64,000 nt of DNA. It comes from Porites lobata (taxonomy: Eukaryota; Cnidaria; Anthozoa; Scleractinia; Poritidae). The stretch lies in contig CALNXK010000025.1 in NCBI GenBank assembly GCA_942486035.1, positions 1,863,501 through 1,927,500 on the forward strand. The letters are read 5' to 3'. The notes under the pieces are model-generated. The model had not been told where the DNA came from and made no database searches. It worked only from the letters and a program-made list of their open reading frames with translations. Numbering within the stretch: position 1 is the stretch's first letter; each line of letters opens with the position of its first letter. Positions 10,250-19,066 of this stretch are shown here, piece after piece. Position numbers and translations under genes: made by a program.

Positions 10250-12340
10250 GTGCCTTGTTCAAATAAAGCTGAAATTGATTTTCAGGCGGGATAAGTTACA
10301 CAAAATAGTTTTTATTTAAATTGGCGAAAAATGAAAGACAACGCAGAGGGTGCAATTTAATTAAATTTAACTTTCTTTATTACCATTAAAAGCCTTGACA
10401 AAGAAATGCTGCCAATTAAATTTAAAAGGAGACCTTAAGCTTTATTTGTGCCAATTTTTTTAAAATAATAACCAACCGTCCTTTATCTATTAACAATTTA
10501 ACGCACGAATATCGTTAACAAAGCTAGCCTGGGGTTTGACGACGTAACTACCTCCGACAAATTCCAAAAGCAGAGATTATGAACTACGATAGTTCTCCTT
10601 ATACTGATCATGAAGCCCAACCGTCGTTTTCTTTGTCTTGCGATTGAAAAAAATTTAAATTCACGATTATTTAATTTTCAGTTTTTAATTGAAAGAATCT
10701 CTCAATGGAACAACCGACTCTTCATGTCTCTAATTTTGCCCGCAGTAAACATACTGCATTTTCTCTCATCCAGTTTCGTAAAGCATTTAACCATTGTACG
10801 ATGTAGTGAGATATATTCACTGGAAGTTCAGTGGATGAATATTTTTCAAGTGATTTATCCCCCCCACCCTCCCTTCCCTCCTTTGGTAGTTCTCCCTATG
10901 GTTATCGCAATTCTCTCCGTTTTCGAGGTTTCTCGTGTTTCTTGGGTGTTTTAGTTCTACTGGGTTTCGTTAGTCGTTAGTTGTCTTCGCCCCATCGTTT
11001 TCCACCACCATTATAAAATAACGTCTTTCCTCGAACAATAGCCGTTCCTCGCTTAATCGCCTCCGTCGAATAATCGCCCCCTATGACGGAAATATTTAAA
11101 ATAATCGTCTCCCTCGAATTATCACCCCCCTCCCACCAATATCGATACCCATAGCGGTAAATCTGGAGGATGAGGCTGTCAAGAGGAGTCTGATCCAGCA
11201 AAACTGGTCAGTGACGAAGCCGAGGATATTGACAATGAAAATTAATGAAGGAACCAAATTTGGAACACTTAAAAAGCCCATGTTCAGTTACTTTGATGCG
11301 ATCATTTTTTGATTATGGGAAAATAGAACAAATTATTACATAGACACGAGTGTTTTACTGGAAATATACCATTCGTAAAATTCATAAAAACTACATCCGG
11401 GACCCGAGTGGTTTATTTTCCATAATCTCACACGTGAGTTTATCGATGACGTAATTTCGGTCATTTCCCTTTATCTTATCGGTGTCTTTTTGTCTATATA
11501 ATAAAAAGAACATTACACGGCGGCTTGAAGATATGAATTTTATTTTCTCCTGGCAAAAACAATATTTTACTCACTCGCTGCGCTCGTTCGTAAAATATTG
11601 TTTTGCCACTCGAAAATAAAATTCATATCTTCGCGCCACCGTGTAATATCCTCTATATATTTAGGGCACGACCTCCAGTGAATAATATAGGAAATAATCG
11701 CCCCCTTTTGGTGCGAAAAAAGAAAAAATAGCCCCTGGCTATTATTTGAGGAAATACGGTATATAAGCTGCGCAGACTCAAATATTTACTGACTTGATAT
11801 CACTTTTTCTTTGTCATCTCCTGCGGTCATTTTAAGGTTGGATTTGATGCTGGGTCAGTTTTCTGTCAAAGAGATACAGCCATTCAAAAACTCCAAAATG
11901 GCTGTATCTCGTTCAATATAGGCCCGATATACACAAAACTTGAGATTGTTGCTAATTTCAATGTTCTCTTTCTGACCATATGGATCTCGTGTTGTTTATC
12001 CCATAATAACATGACTCGTACCTAGCCCCTCTCGATTTGAAACTAGGCAATGGCAAAAAGAACGAACGAACCAAAGAAATTAATGACGAGTTCATTAAGT
12101 TGATTAAGTCATGATTGTTAACTGTTGAAAACGTGGGTATCTATATCTATTTTCATCTCCATCGTACTTATTTCTGTAGTTTTCTGTGCGACTTGTGTGC
12201 ATAATTATTACATGAGATAAAGTATTTTCAATTTGGAGTCGCAAGCCACAACGTACTTTGTCTCTACAAAAAGATTCAATTTATAGAACTGAAACTATTA
12301 ATAATAGTTCAACTGATGTTGTTTATAGTTTAACTCAGGT
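10250..12340. other. Intergenic region between GPCR copies 2 and 3, repeat-rich
   Basis: No gene is recognised. About 10990-11200 and 11680-11770 hold AATAATCGCC-rich sequence ending near AAATACGGTA, which resembles pieces of one larger transposon interrupted by the palindrome at 11513-11646. A 13 bp perfect stem GAGATACAGCCAT with a 14-base loop lies at 11871-11910. Confidence 0.5.
11513..11646. mobile_element. Near-perfect palindromic MITE
   Basis: TTACACGG(C)GGC and GCCACCGTGTAA form the ends. AAGATATGAATTTTATTTTC pairs with GAAAATAAAATTCATATCTT, and AACAATATTTTAC with GTAAAATATTGTT, around a CTCGCTGCGCTCG centre. The arms are about 60 bp. Non-coding, and could fold into a long hairpin if transcribed. 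Confidence 0.85.
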
Positions 12341-12352
12341 TGTGTGCGTTCA

Positions 12353-13279
12353 TCAATTTCCCTTCCGGCAATGCAGGATTTTAATAATCTCCTTCCTCAT
12401 GGCCCGACTCATGATGACATAAATAATCGGGTTGATCCACGAAGTACAGGCAAAAACCAGCGTGTCGAAAGATTGCCAAAAGGACAGAACATCCTGCCGT
12501 GCAACTCTTTCTATGGTGCTTACAACTGTTGCTGGAATCCAACAAACGAAGAATACTAAAACTGCAATTAAAAGAATTCGAGACGCTTGGATCTCGTGTG
12601 AGTTAAAATTGTTAGCTTGATGGTCCCTTGGTCCTGTAAGTGACGGAATAATGGCCGAATTGTGCCGTTTTATGGCAAGGTAAACGGCAGCATAGCAAAA
12701 TAAGGTCAAGCTTATCAGCGAGAAGGTATAAACTGTGAGGATTGTTGAAGTAGGCGCTGGTAGGGTTTCACTACTTTCAATTTGACAGAATAAATAATAA
12801 GGATGCCACCGGAATACCAGAGGGGTGGCAAAGGTAAGAGCTAAACCCCCTGTAAGGGTGCACAGCCACACCAATATGATAGAACGAGCCGTTTTCTCTC
12901 TTGTGAACAGGATGGAATAAAAACGAGGTTTTATGATGCAAAAGTATCGATTCATAGCCGTAAGCGCCAACATGTGGATTGAGACTACAGTCCAAAAATG
13001 CGAAAGAAAACCATTGAATTGACAAAAGTTATGGCCGAACGGCCATCTTCGTAGCCCGGAGGAGATGGTGTTGAAAGGATATCCGAACGAAGCCGCAATT
13101 AAGTCTATCAAGGTTAAAGAGAGAACGAAGAAATTAGTGATTGTGAGCAGCCTCCTGTTGTTATAAAAAGCGACGCAGATTAGAGAATTCCCTGTGAGTG
13201 ATAGAAGTGTTGTCAGGAACCATGTAATGGTGTGCAATGTCACTGTTGTCACGGTTCTTTTGTCTTCGTCGACACTCAT
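12353..13279 (-). CDS. Class A GPCR, NRY type (copy 3 of array)
   Basis: Complete intronless receptor of 308 residues from the ATG at 13279 to TGA. Motifs fall at the same residues as in 9179-10105: GNSL (30-33), Cys86 and Cys165, NRY (110-112), CWIP (246-249), NPIIY (283-287), and an MRKE tail ending with a Cys near the C-terminus. It is the most upstream member of the minus-strand array and shares no promoter with a neighbour. Seven-transmembrane identity is firm. The melatonin-receptor-like label is inference from NRY and general resemblance. Confidence 0.92.
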   Translation of the reverse strand: MSVDEDKRTVTTVTLHTITWFLTTLLSLTGNSLICVAFYNNRRLLTITNFFVLSLTLIDLIAASFGYPFNTISSGLRRWPFGHNFCQFNGFLSHFWTVVSIHMLALTAMNRYFCIIKPRFYSILFTREKTARSIILVWLCTLTGGLALTFATPLVFRWHPYYLFCQIESSETLPAPTSTILTVYTFSLISLTLFCYAAVYLAIKRHNSAIIPSLTGPRDHQANNFNSHEIQASRILLIAVLVFFVCWIPATVVSTIERVARQDVLSFWQSFDTLVFACTSWINPIIYVIMSRAMRKEIIKILHCRKGN

Positions 13280-13584
13280 GACTGACTAGAAAATGGTTTC
13301 TTCGTAAAAGAACGTTAAAAGGATAAAACCAAAGCACTATGGTTTCAGTCAATGTTTCAGCAGTAATTTAAACTCGTCGAATTTACCGAAAAATACGTTT
13401 TTTGTAATAAGAAAGTAGTCTTGGAATATTCGATGGAAACTGCACAAATTAGAAACGTAGATGGAGCTCTATAAATTACGTTTTTGATGTCCGTGGCTGC
13501 TACTTCTAGTCGCCTATTCTCGCCGAATAATTTTTCTTTTAAAGTTGTAATACAGTGAGACTACTTTATCAATTATGTATAATG

Positions 13585-13776
13585 GAGCGGAAACGTTTTG
13601 AAATTTTTAATACGGAATCTTTTATGAAACTTGAAATTTGTAAGATTAAACCGAAACAAACGACAACTTTAATTGCTCTTTGGATACAGCAGCGGAAACG
13701 TTTGGGCTTTTATTAAACTTTTGCACAAATTTTTAAGATTAAACGGAAAGAAACGACAGAGAATTAATTGCCTTTT
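13585..13776. repeat. Imperfect two-copy direct repeat
   Basis: GAGCGGAAACGTTTTG at 13585 recurs as CAGCGGAAACGTTTGG at 13690. Both copies continue with a T-rich middle, then AAGATTAAACCGAAACAAAC or AAGATTAAACGGAAAGAAAC, and end in TTAATTGC. The spacing is about 105 bp. Non-coding. Confidence 0.55.
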
Positions 13777-14190
13777 GATTTTCTTTTTCTAGGTTATTGT
13801 CTCTCACTGTGGACTCCCACCCTGGAATAATTTGATGGCATCGTGACACGAACTTTAATTCTTTTAATAGCTAGGATTATGTAAAACAAGAGTGGTAATA
13901 AAACAATGTTTTTGACTCCAAAAAGTCCACCAGGTTATTTTCTTCTATAAAGTTTACCTGATGAGTGAAATGTGAAAATGAAACTCCAGAAAACCGTAGG
14001 GAATTTATTAGATAAGCTTCGAAAATCGTGCATGAATGGAATGTAATGAAGTAGAGATTTTAAGCCGTCCGCAAGTTATAGAAAGTTCTAGACAAGAATT
14101 ACCTCTTCGAACAGATGTTTTACACTAAGAAGTTATTACATATCCCCAAACATTGCTTTTCAACTGTAGCAGCAGCCTAATGCCGTTAAA

Positions 14191-14630
14191 ATGACGACCA
14201 CAAATAGACCACTGCGTCGACCACTGCGACTACGGTGACCTGTCAACGACAGGTGCGATCACGACGACAGCGACGACAACAGCTCCCCAAGACTATGACG
14301 ACCACGACAACGGCCACCACCACCCGTGCACTGCCATCAGTACGACTTCGACCACAATCAACATCACGAAGGCAACTACGACTACGACCACGTGGACAAC
14401 ACAACCACAAACATGACGAATTCAATAACGACGGCGGCGACCAGGACGACATTTTAACTAGACAGGACAGATATGTCGACAAACTGCGAAAGAACACAAC
14501 GACCAGGATAACATCGACCCGACGACAACTACAAAGACCACGACAAACCTATGGAAAACGGTGAAAACCACAACTATGGCGAATACTTGACCATGATGAC
14601 CATGACGGTCTCGACAACAGCGATGCCAAA
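14191..14630. repeat. Cryptic simple-sequence block of ACG/ACC/ACA triplets
   Basis: Long stretch built from ACGACC-, ACGACA- and CGACCAC-like words with much degeneracy. One frame gives Thr-rich peptide (ORF 14235-14564), another Val-rich, as expected from the triplets. There is no conserved domain, so I treat it as a degenerate minisatellite rather than a gene. A diverged Thr-rich mucin-type exon cannot be fully excluded. Confidence 0.6.
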
Positions 14631-15097
14631 AAAACAATAATAATAATAAAATAAAAAAACTAGGAACCAGATAACTTTTTTTTTTGTTAGAAAAGTAGAA
14701 TTGCCGGAAACTTGTTGAAGTAACATATGTCTTCACCTGAGTTGCATTAATATCCTATGGAAAGCCAAACCAAAAACAGCTATTGTTTCTAAGCCAACAC
14801 CGCAACTGCTTTGAAAATACTTTACATAATGGAACTGACCTACTTAGGAGATATCTTTATTTGATTCATTTGCAAAATTAAGGCACACGCCGAGGAAGGT
14901 GGGGAGGAAGCACTTAACAAAGTTATACACGGGAAGGCCCGCGCCTCGAGGTCCAACCGCTTACTCTTTTTTATAAATTAAGATAATAAGATATTAATTA
15001 AATAATAAGATAGTACGCGCGTTCTGATTGGTTAAAAACCTATGGTGTATTGTGCCGGTAAACTCATAGAAAACTTAAAGTTATTTTATAAAAGCGA

Positions 15098-15273
15098 TAG
15101 ACCACACTTTCTATGGGTTTTACCGGCGTGACAAACCACTTGGGATGTTGGGAGAACACCCGGAAAGCTTGTAAATCACTCGCCTTCGGCTTGTGATTTA
15201 CAAGTTTTTCTCGTGTTCTCCCAACATCCCACATGGGTTATCACGCCGGTAAAGCCATAGAAAGTGTGGTCTA
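15098..15273. mobile_element. Palindromic MITE with about 80 bp arms
   Basis: TAGACCACACTTTCTATGG pairs with CCATAGAAAGTGTGGTCTA, TTACCGGCGTGA with TCACGCCGGTAA, GGGATGTTGGGAGAACAC with its complement, and CTTGTAAATCAC with GTGATTTACAAG around TCGCCTTCGGCT. A related partial end lies just to the left (15048-15075). Non-coding. Confidence 0.85.
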
Positions 15274-15585
15274 CTGCTTAAATATACCATTTTTGACGGA
15301 ATAGCTAGGTCCCCCTTTCGTATACCTTCTACTGACATGCAACAACAACAACAACATCTTTATTTCTTACATTAAATATACAAATATCACACCACCTGCA
15401 AATAGCAAGGCTAATCGAGGCAGGTGGTGTGTAGACGGCTTAAGATTTATTACGAATAGTTGAAGTGAAAAAGTACCATATTTATAATAAAAAAGGTCAG
15501 TCACGAGAGAAATTGAGATAAGAAAATCGAGGCAGCTATTTAGATAAGCGGGGGCTAATATTTTCTGCAAATGGTACACCTTTCA

Positions 15586-15635
15586 CATATATACCTAGTT
15601 TAAAACACATATATATACCTAGTTTAAAACACTGC
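15586..15635. repeat. Short direct duplication, about 25 bp
   Basis: ATATACCTAGTTTAAAACAC occurs twice in tandem, separated by ATATAT. This is a simple local duplication at the edge of a repeat element. Confidence 0.7.
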
Positions 15636-15639
15636 ATCC

Positions 15640-16040
15640 CTTTTGACTGCCTTAACTCCTAATGAATCACTAAACCAGAACTGAGTCTTTCTTTTCAATT
15701 TCATATACACAAAATGCGTCTGTCGGCCCTTTTACAGACCCAAATGAAATGACTGCTTTCCCTACCCTTTCATATACTTCAACTAGTGAAATCCCTACGC
15801 TTTCATACCTGAGTTGGCGTGATGTTCCATGGATATTGCCCAAAAAACAATACTGACGAGCCCCAAAAAGGGAGAAACAGCTGTCTGTGGCTACATCCCA
15901 CTCTGTTTTGAGTTCTTTTGGTGTCGTGTCAGCTGTCGTGTTGATGTGTTGCAAAGTTAATTTTCCCGTAGTATGATCAGCATTGTTGCCCCCGCAGGGT
16001 TCCGGCCCAGAGGCTGGAACCCGAGGAGGCACCCCTAATT
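15640..16040 (-). repeat. Copy of the dispersed GGGTAGGGAAA repeat family
   Basis: On the minus strand, about 15690-15860 carries GAAAGGGTAGGGAAAGCAGT, then a TCATTTGGGTCTGTAAAAGG-like stretch. The same words occur at 16940-17065 and 25868-26300. The 120-codon ORF across it (15670-16032) is therefore repeat-derived and not a host gene. Confidence 0.6.
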
Positions 16041-16939
16041 TTCCCCGCGTAAAGAAAAAGTATCGTATCGTCGTACTGTTAGTATGCGATTTGATGAAAC
16101 TAGGCGCGCACGGTAGTCCCGGTTAATTTTCAGCATGTGCGCCCGGCTCAGCAACCGCGCAACCTGGGTTTGGCAACGAGTTGCATTCGCCGAATTGTGT
16201 CAGGATTTCATTCCAAGCTATAAGGTGAGTATTTTTATCATTGAGTATCTTGTAACACATCAATTTTCCGATTTCTTTTAATTGAAAAGCTATTCAACAG
16301 TACTGGAATTGTTTGGCATTAAAGAACTTGATTTGTCAGACACAAATCAGCAACGTGGATCGACAGATGCGATTCAAACCACATCAGGAATAGTGGTCCA
16401 TGTTTTTGTATCGTTAGTTTATTGCAAAATTATTCATATCACTAGCGTTCAAGAATGTCACACTCGAAGCCAAAGCCGTCTTTCGACACATTAGTTATAG
16501 GACATTTATATTGTTAGATACAAATAAATAATTAAAGATGGTTTTGTTGTTTAACACGCGTTCTTTTACATTTGCATTGTTCGTTGAACTCATTATGACA
16601 TGTATAAAAAACATTTGTCCATCCTAAGCATGACATGTATGAGGATTTTCATTAACCCAGGAAACAAAGTGTAATAATTGAGAGAACACCGAAGAAAACA
16701 AAAGAATTACACTCAGAAACTCTAATACTAAAACTGCATTTCAAAGATTCATGGCAAATACATGGACAACCGCATGGAGTCTTAATTCGGTTTTTAAAAG
16801 GTCGGGGGCCGATTTAGTGACAACTATGACTAGTAGTACGTGTATTCTTCTTGCAGAATTTAATATGTCTAGCAGATAAGTGTGTTAATTCTGGAGGTCA
16901 CTTATGGCGCTTTTTATCCCAGGAGAAAGTCCAGAGAAT

Positions 16940-17065
16940 GGCCTGTATGGGGAGGCTCCTTTTTTTAGGCTTCAGGTATAAAAAAGGCTAGCTATTTCCC
17001 TAGCTGAAGTATATGACAGGGTAGGGAAATGCGTCATTTCGGTCAGTAAAAAGGCCCAAAAGGAC
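16940..17065 (+). repeat. Copy of the dispersed GGGTAGGGAAA repeat family
   Basis: Contains GGGGAGGCTCC, TTAGGCTTCAGGTATA, CAGGGTAGGGAAATG and AAAAGGCCCAAAAGGACTA, in the same order as the larger copy at 25868-26300. Short and degenerate. Confidence 0.6.
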
Positions 17066-17102
17066 TACAACAGTAGGCTCACGATCACTCTGTTTATCTT
17101 TC

Positions 17103-17612
17103 CTAGCAAGAAAACATACTTCGGATAGCGAGATCTTTCACCTTTATCCTTACGTAAACATTTCCGGTCAATTGATTTGTTTTGTCTAATAATCTAGTTA
17201 AAATTGAAAGAACAACGGCCTCTGTATAAACATCTACATACCACATAAGATGATTGATCACTAAAAACGCGATTATAATTGCATAAATGATGATAAAAAT
17301 AAAGAAAGATAAAATCAATGAAATCAATACAAAAATTAAAAGCAAGGATATTGTTATCCAAAAGCTAGCGATTGAAGTACTGAATTCTTCCATAAGGCTG
17401 TTGTGTTGATCAGAAGCACTCTTGAATTTCACTGATCCAGTTGCTCGTAATGTTTTCGTAAGGAACAGTTGAGTTTTTAAAACAGTTAATTCGGGTGATT
17501 CTTTTAGCGCTTCTAACTCAGTAGGTAGCTCACTTACTTTACAAGGTTTTCTGATAAAGTCTCTCTCGGAAGAGTTCGCTTGTAAATGGGTCTCTCGCAT
17601 AGTATAGTTCAT
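17103..17612 (-). CDS. Hypothetical membrane protein, single ORF
   Basis: An ATG at 17612 opens 169 codons. The first half is polar, with several Glu/Lys/Ser stretches. Residues of about 80-125 are strongly hydrophobic and Ile/Leu/Phe-rich, enough for one long or two closely spaced membrane segments. A short basic C-terminus ends in Cys. I do not recognise a family. The length is above chance for this AT-rich DNA but the composition is biased, so it may be a real small membrane protein, one exon of a larger gene, or a fortuitous ORF. Confidence 0.3.
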   Translation of the reverse strand: MNYTMRETHLQANSSERDFIRKPCKVSELPTELEALKESPELTVLKTQLFLTKTLRATGSVKFKSASDQHNSLMEEFSTSIASFWITISLLLIFVLISLILSFFIFIIIYAIIIAFLVINHLMWYVDVYTEAVVLSILTRLLDKTNQLTGNVYVRIKVKDLAIRSMFSC

Positions 17613-17927
17613 GAACTACACCACTTCCAAAATGTACTCTTGCCAACTTTCAGACTGTGGGCTAACCATCAACAGCGTTTACATTCGTATGTTTGTATTC
17701 GTATGCTTCCACCGAAGATAGATTGCTAATAGCTTCGAGTCGCCTCGAGCTCCTCGGAATGTACTCTGCTGAAGTCCGCTGATCTATTCTACGCATTCTA
17801 CGCATACACTTATACCTTGCGCACGCGCTGAACACGCCAGAGAGCGATTTGTGCCAGAAGGAACTGAAACCGAGCCCAATTTATAACTGGGCTGTGCCAC
17901 AGGCAGCCCAATAATAGTAAGGAAACC

Positions 17928-18172
17928 AGCTGGGCCGGGTTGTTCAAAGCTGGCTTATGGTGACCCAGGGATAGTGCAAAATTTGAACTCAGATATGAGA
18001 GCTTACAAAGCAAATTCAGTTTAATTCTCTTTGCCTACAATTTGATGATTGGATATTCTAAAAAGAATAGAGAAAATTATCCTAGAAAGTGCTTTTGATA
18101 AAAGGAGAAAGAAACCCGGGTTAAAATTTAACCCCGGGTTAGCGCTAACCGGCGTTCGAACAACTGGGCCCA
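17928..18172 (+). mobile_element. MITE-like element, copy 2 of the 311-513 family
   Basis: Begins AGCTGGGCCGGGTTGTTCAA and ends GTTCGAACAACTGGGCC, which is its imperfect inverted repeat. The interior matches the reverse complement of 311-513, including GAGAAAATTATCC. A near-palindromic CCCGGGTTAAAATTTAACCC lies toward the right end. Confidence 0.7.
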
Positions 18173-18635
18173 AAGGATAAAGACTAAAAGTTACGTAATT
18201 TTTGACAGCTAAATTTACTGTCCTTATGAAATGCTCTAATGGTGTATGGGTGCTAAAGACTTTGTAACTTGCCGGTGTCCCCTACAAGAAACAAGATAGA
18301 AGCAATCCAAGACGCGGTACAAGCGGTAACCTATAATGAAGAGAAATAGCTGAAAGAAGATATTGTGATAGATTTTATTCGAAACCAATAGGACTCCAAC
18401 AGTATCGGGCTTCAAAACCGATATACTTGCCAAAACATTCGGACTTCCAAAACCGAACACTAGTCTTGGACAAAAATTATAATTCTCTCAAAGGTGCACT
18501 GTCATCAAAACCTATTCTCAATCGAAAAACTACTCAGTTCAAAATGTCACATGATCACGTGCTCCAAACGTGATTGCCTATATGTAAGACCAAAAATGTC
18601 ACGCTTGACGAAATGCAACACAAAAACTCCGTGAC

Positions 18636-18800
18636 AGATATATATATATATATATATATAATCGTAGTTAAAATCGCAACTTTAGCCGTGAGTTGTGAGA
18701 AGAAAGCCTGATAGGAAAAAAGTCAGGCTTGCCGGGATTCGACCCCTTACCTCGCGCTGGGATACCGGTGCAGCACTCTAACCAATTGAGCTAAAATCCT
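18636..18800 (-). mobile_element. tRNA-derived SINE-like element
   Basis: The minus-strand head (18800 to about 18725) looks like a tRNA. It has an A box TAGCTCAATTGG, a B-box-like GGGTCGAATCC, and an anticodon-arm region containing CCGGTAT. The arm is mispaired and acceptor pairing is poor, so a working tRNA is unlikely. The body runs for about 60 bp and ends at a (TA)n tract (18638-18660), typical of a SINE tail. The nearest tRNA relative might be Thr(GGT), but this is weak. Confidence 0.5.
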
Positions 18801-19066
18801 GGACAAAACTACTTGAGAATTTTTACCCCTTCATACACAGTATCGTACGCAACAAAACTATTTCCACAACAACTGATTTGCGGTACCAAATCCCCCTTGC
18901 CCAGGTCAAAGTTGTTTCCTACAAACATCCAAGGATCAGGGTTGCTTTAAAACACACAACAACATTTCTTCCAAGGGGAGAGGGGAGGGAGGAATCGGTA
19001 TAGCTACCATGTTAAGAGAAATGCTCTGGGAATGTGACATTTTCTCAACAGTTTTGTCCAAGATTG
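18798..19066. mobile_element. Possible MITE with GGACAAAACT ends
   Basis: GGACAAAACTACTTGAGAA at 18800 is the imperfect inverted repeat of TTCTCAACAGTTTTGTCC near 19043-19060. A third similar end, CTTGGACAAAAATT, lies at 18467, so the boundaries are uncertain. The element abuts the SINE-like head. Confidence 0.4.

Noticed and set aside
14235..14564. 109-codon Thr/Arg-rich ORF
   Set aside because: It is the translation of the cryptic triplet repeat; the opposite strand is equally open.
15670..16032. 120-codon minus-strand ORF as a host gene
   Set aside because: It overlaps a dispersed repeat whose words recur at 16940-17065 and 25868-26300; no domain is visible.
18725..18800. Functional tRNA gene on the minus strand
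   Set aside because: The acceptor stem and anticodon arm are poorly paired, the base before the anticodon is not T, and the SINE-like body follows.
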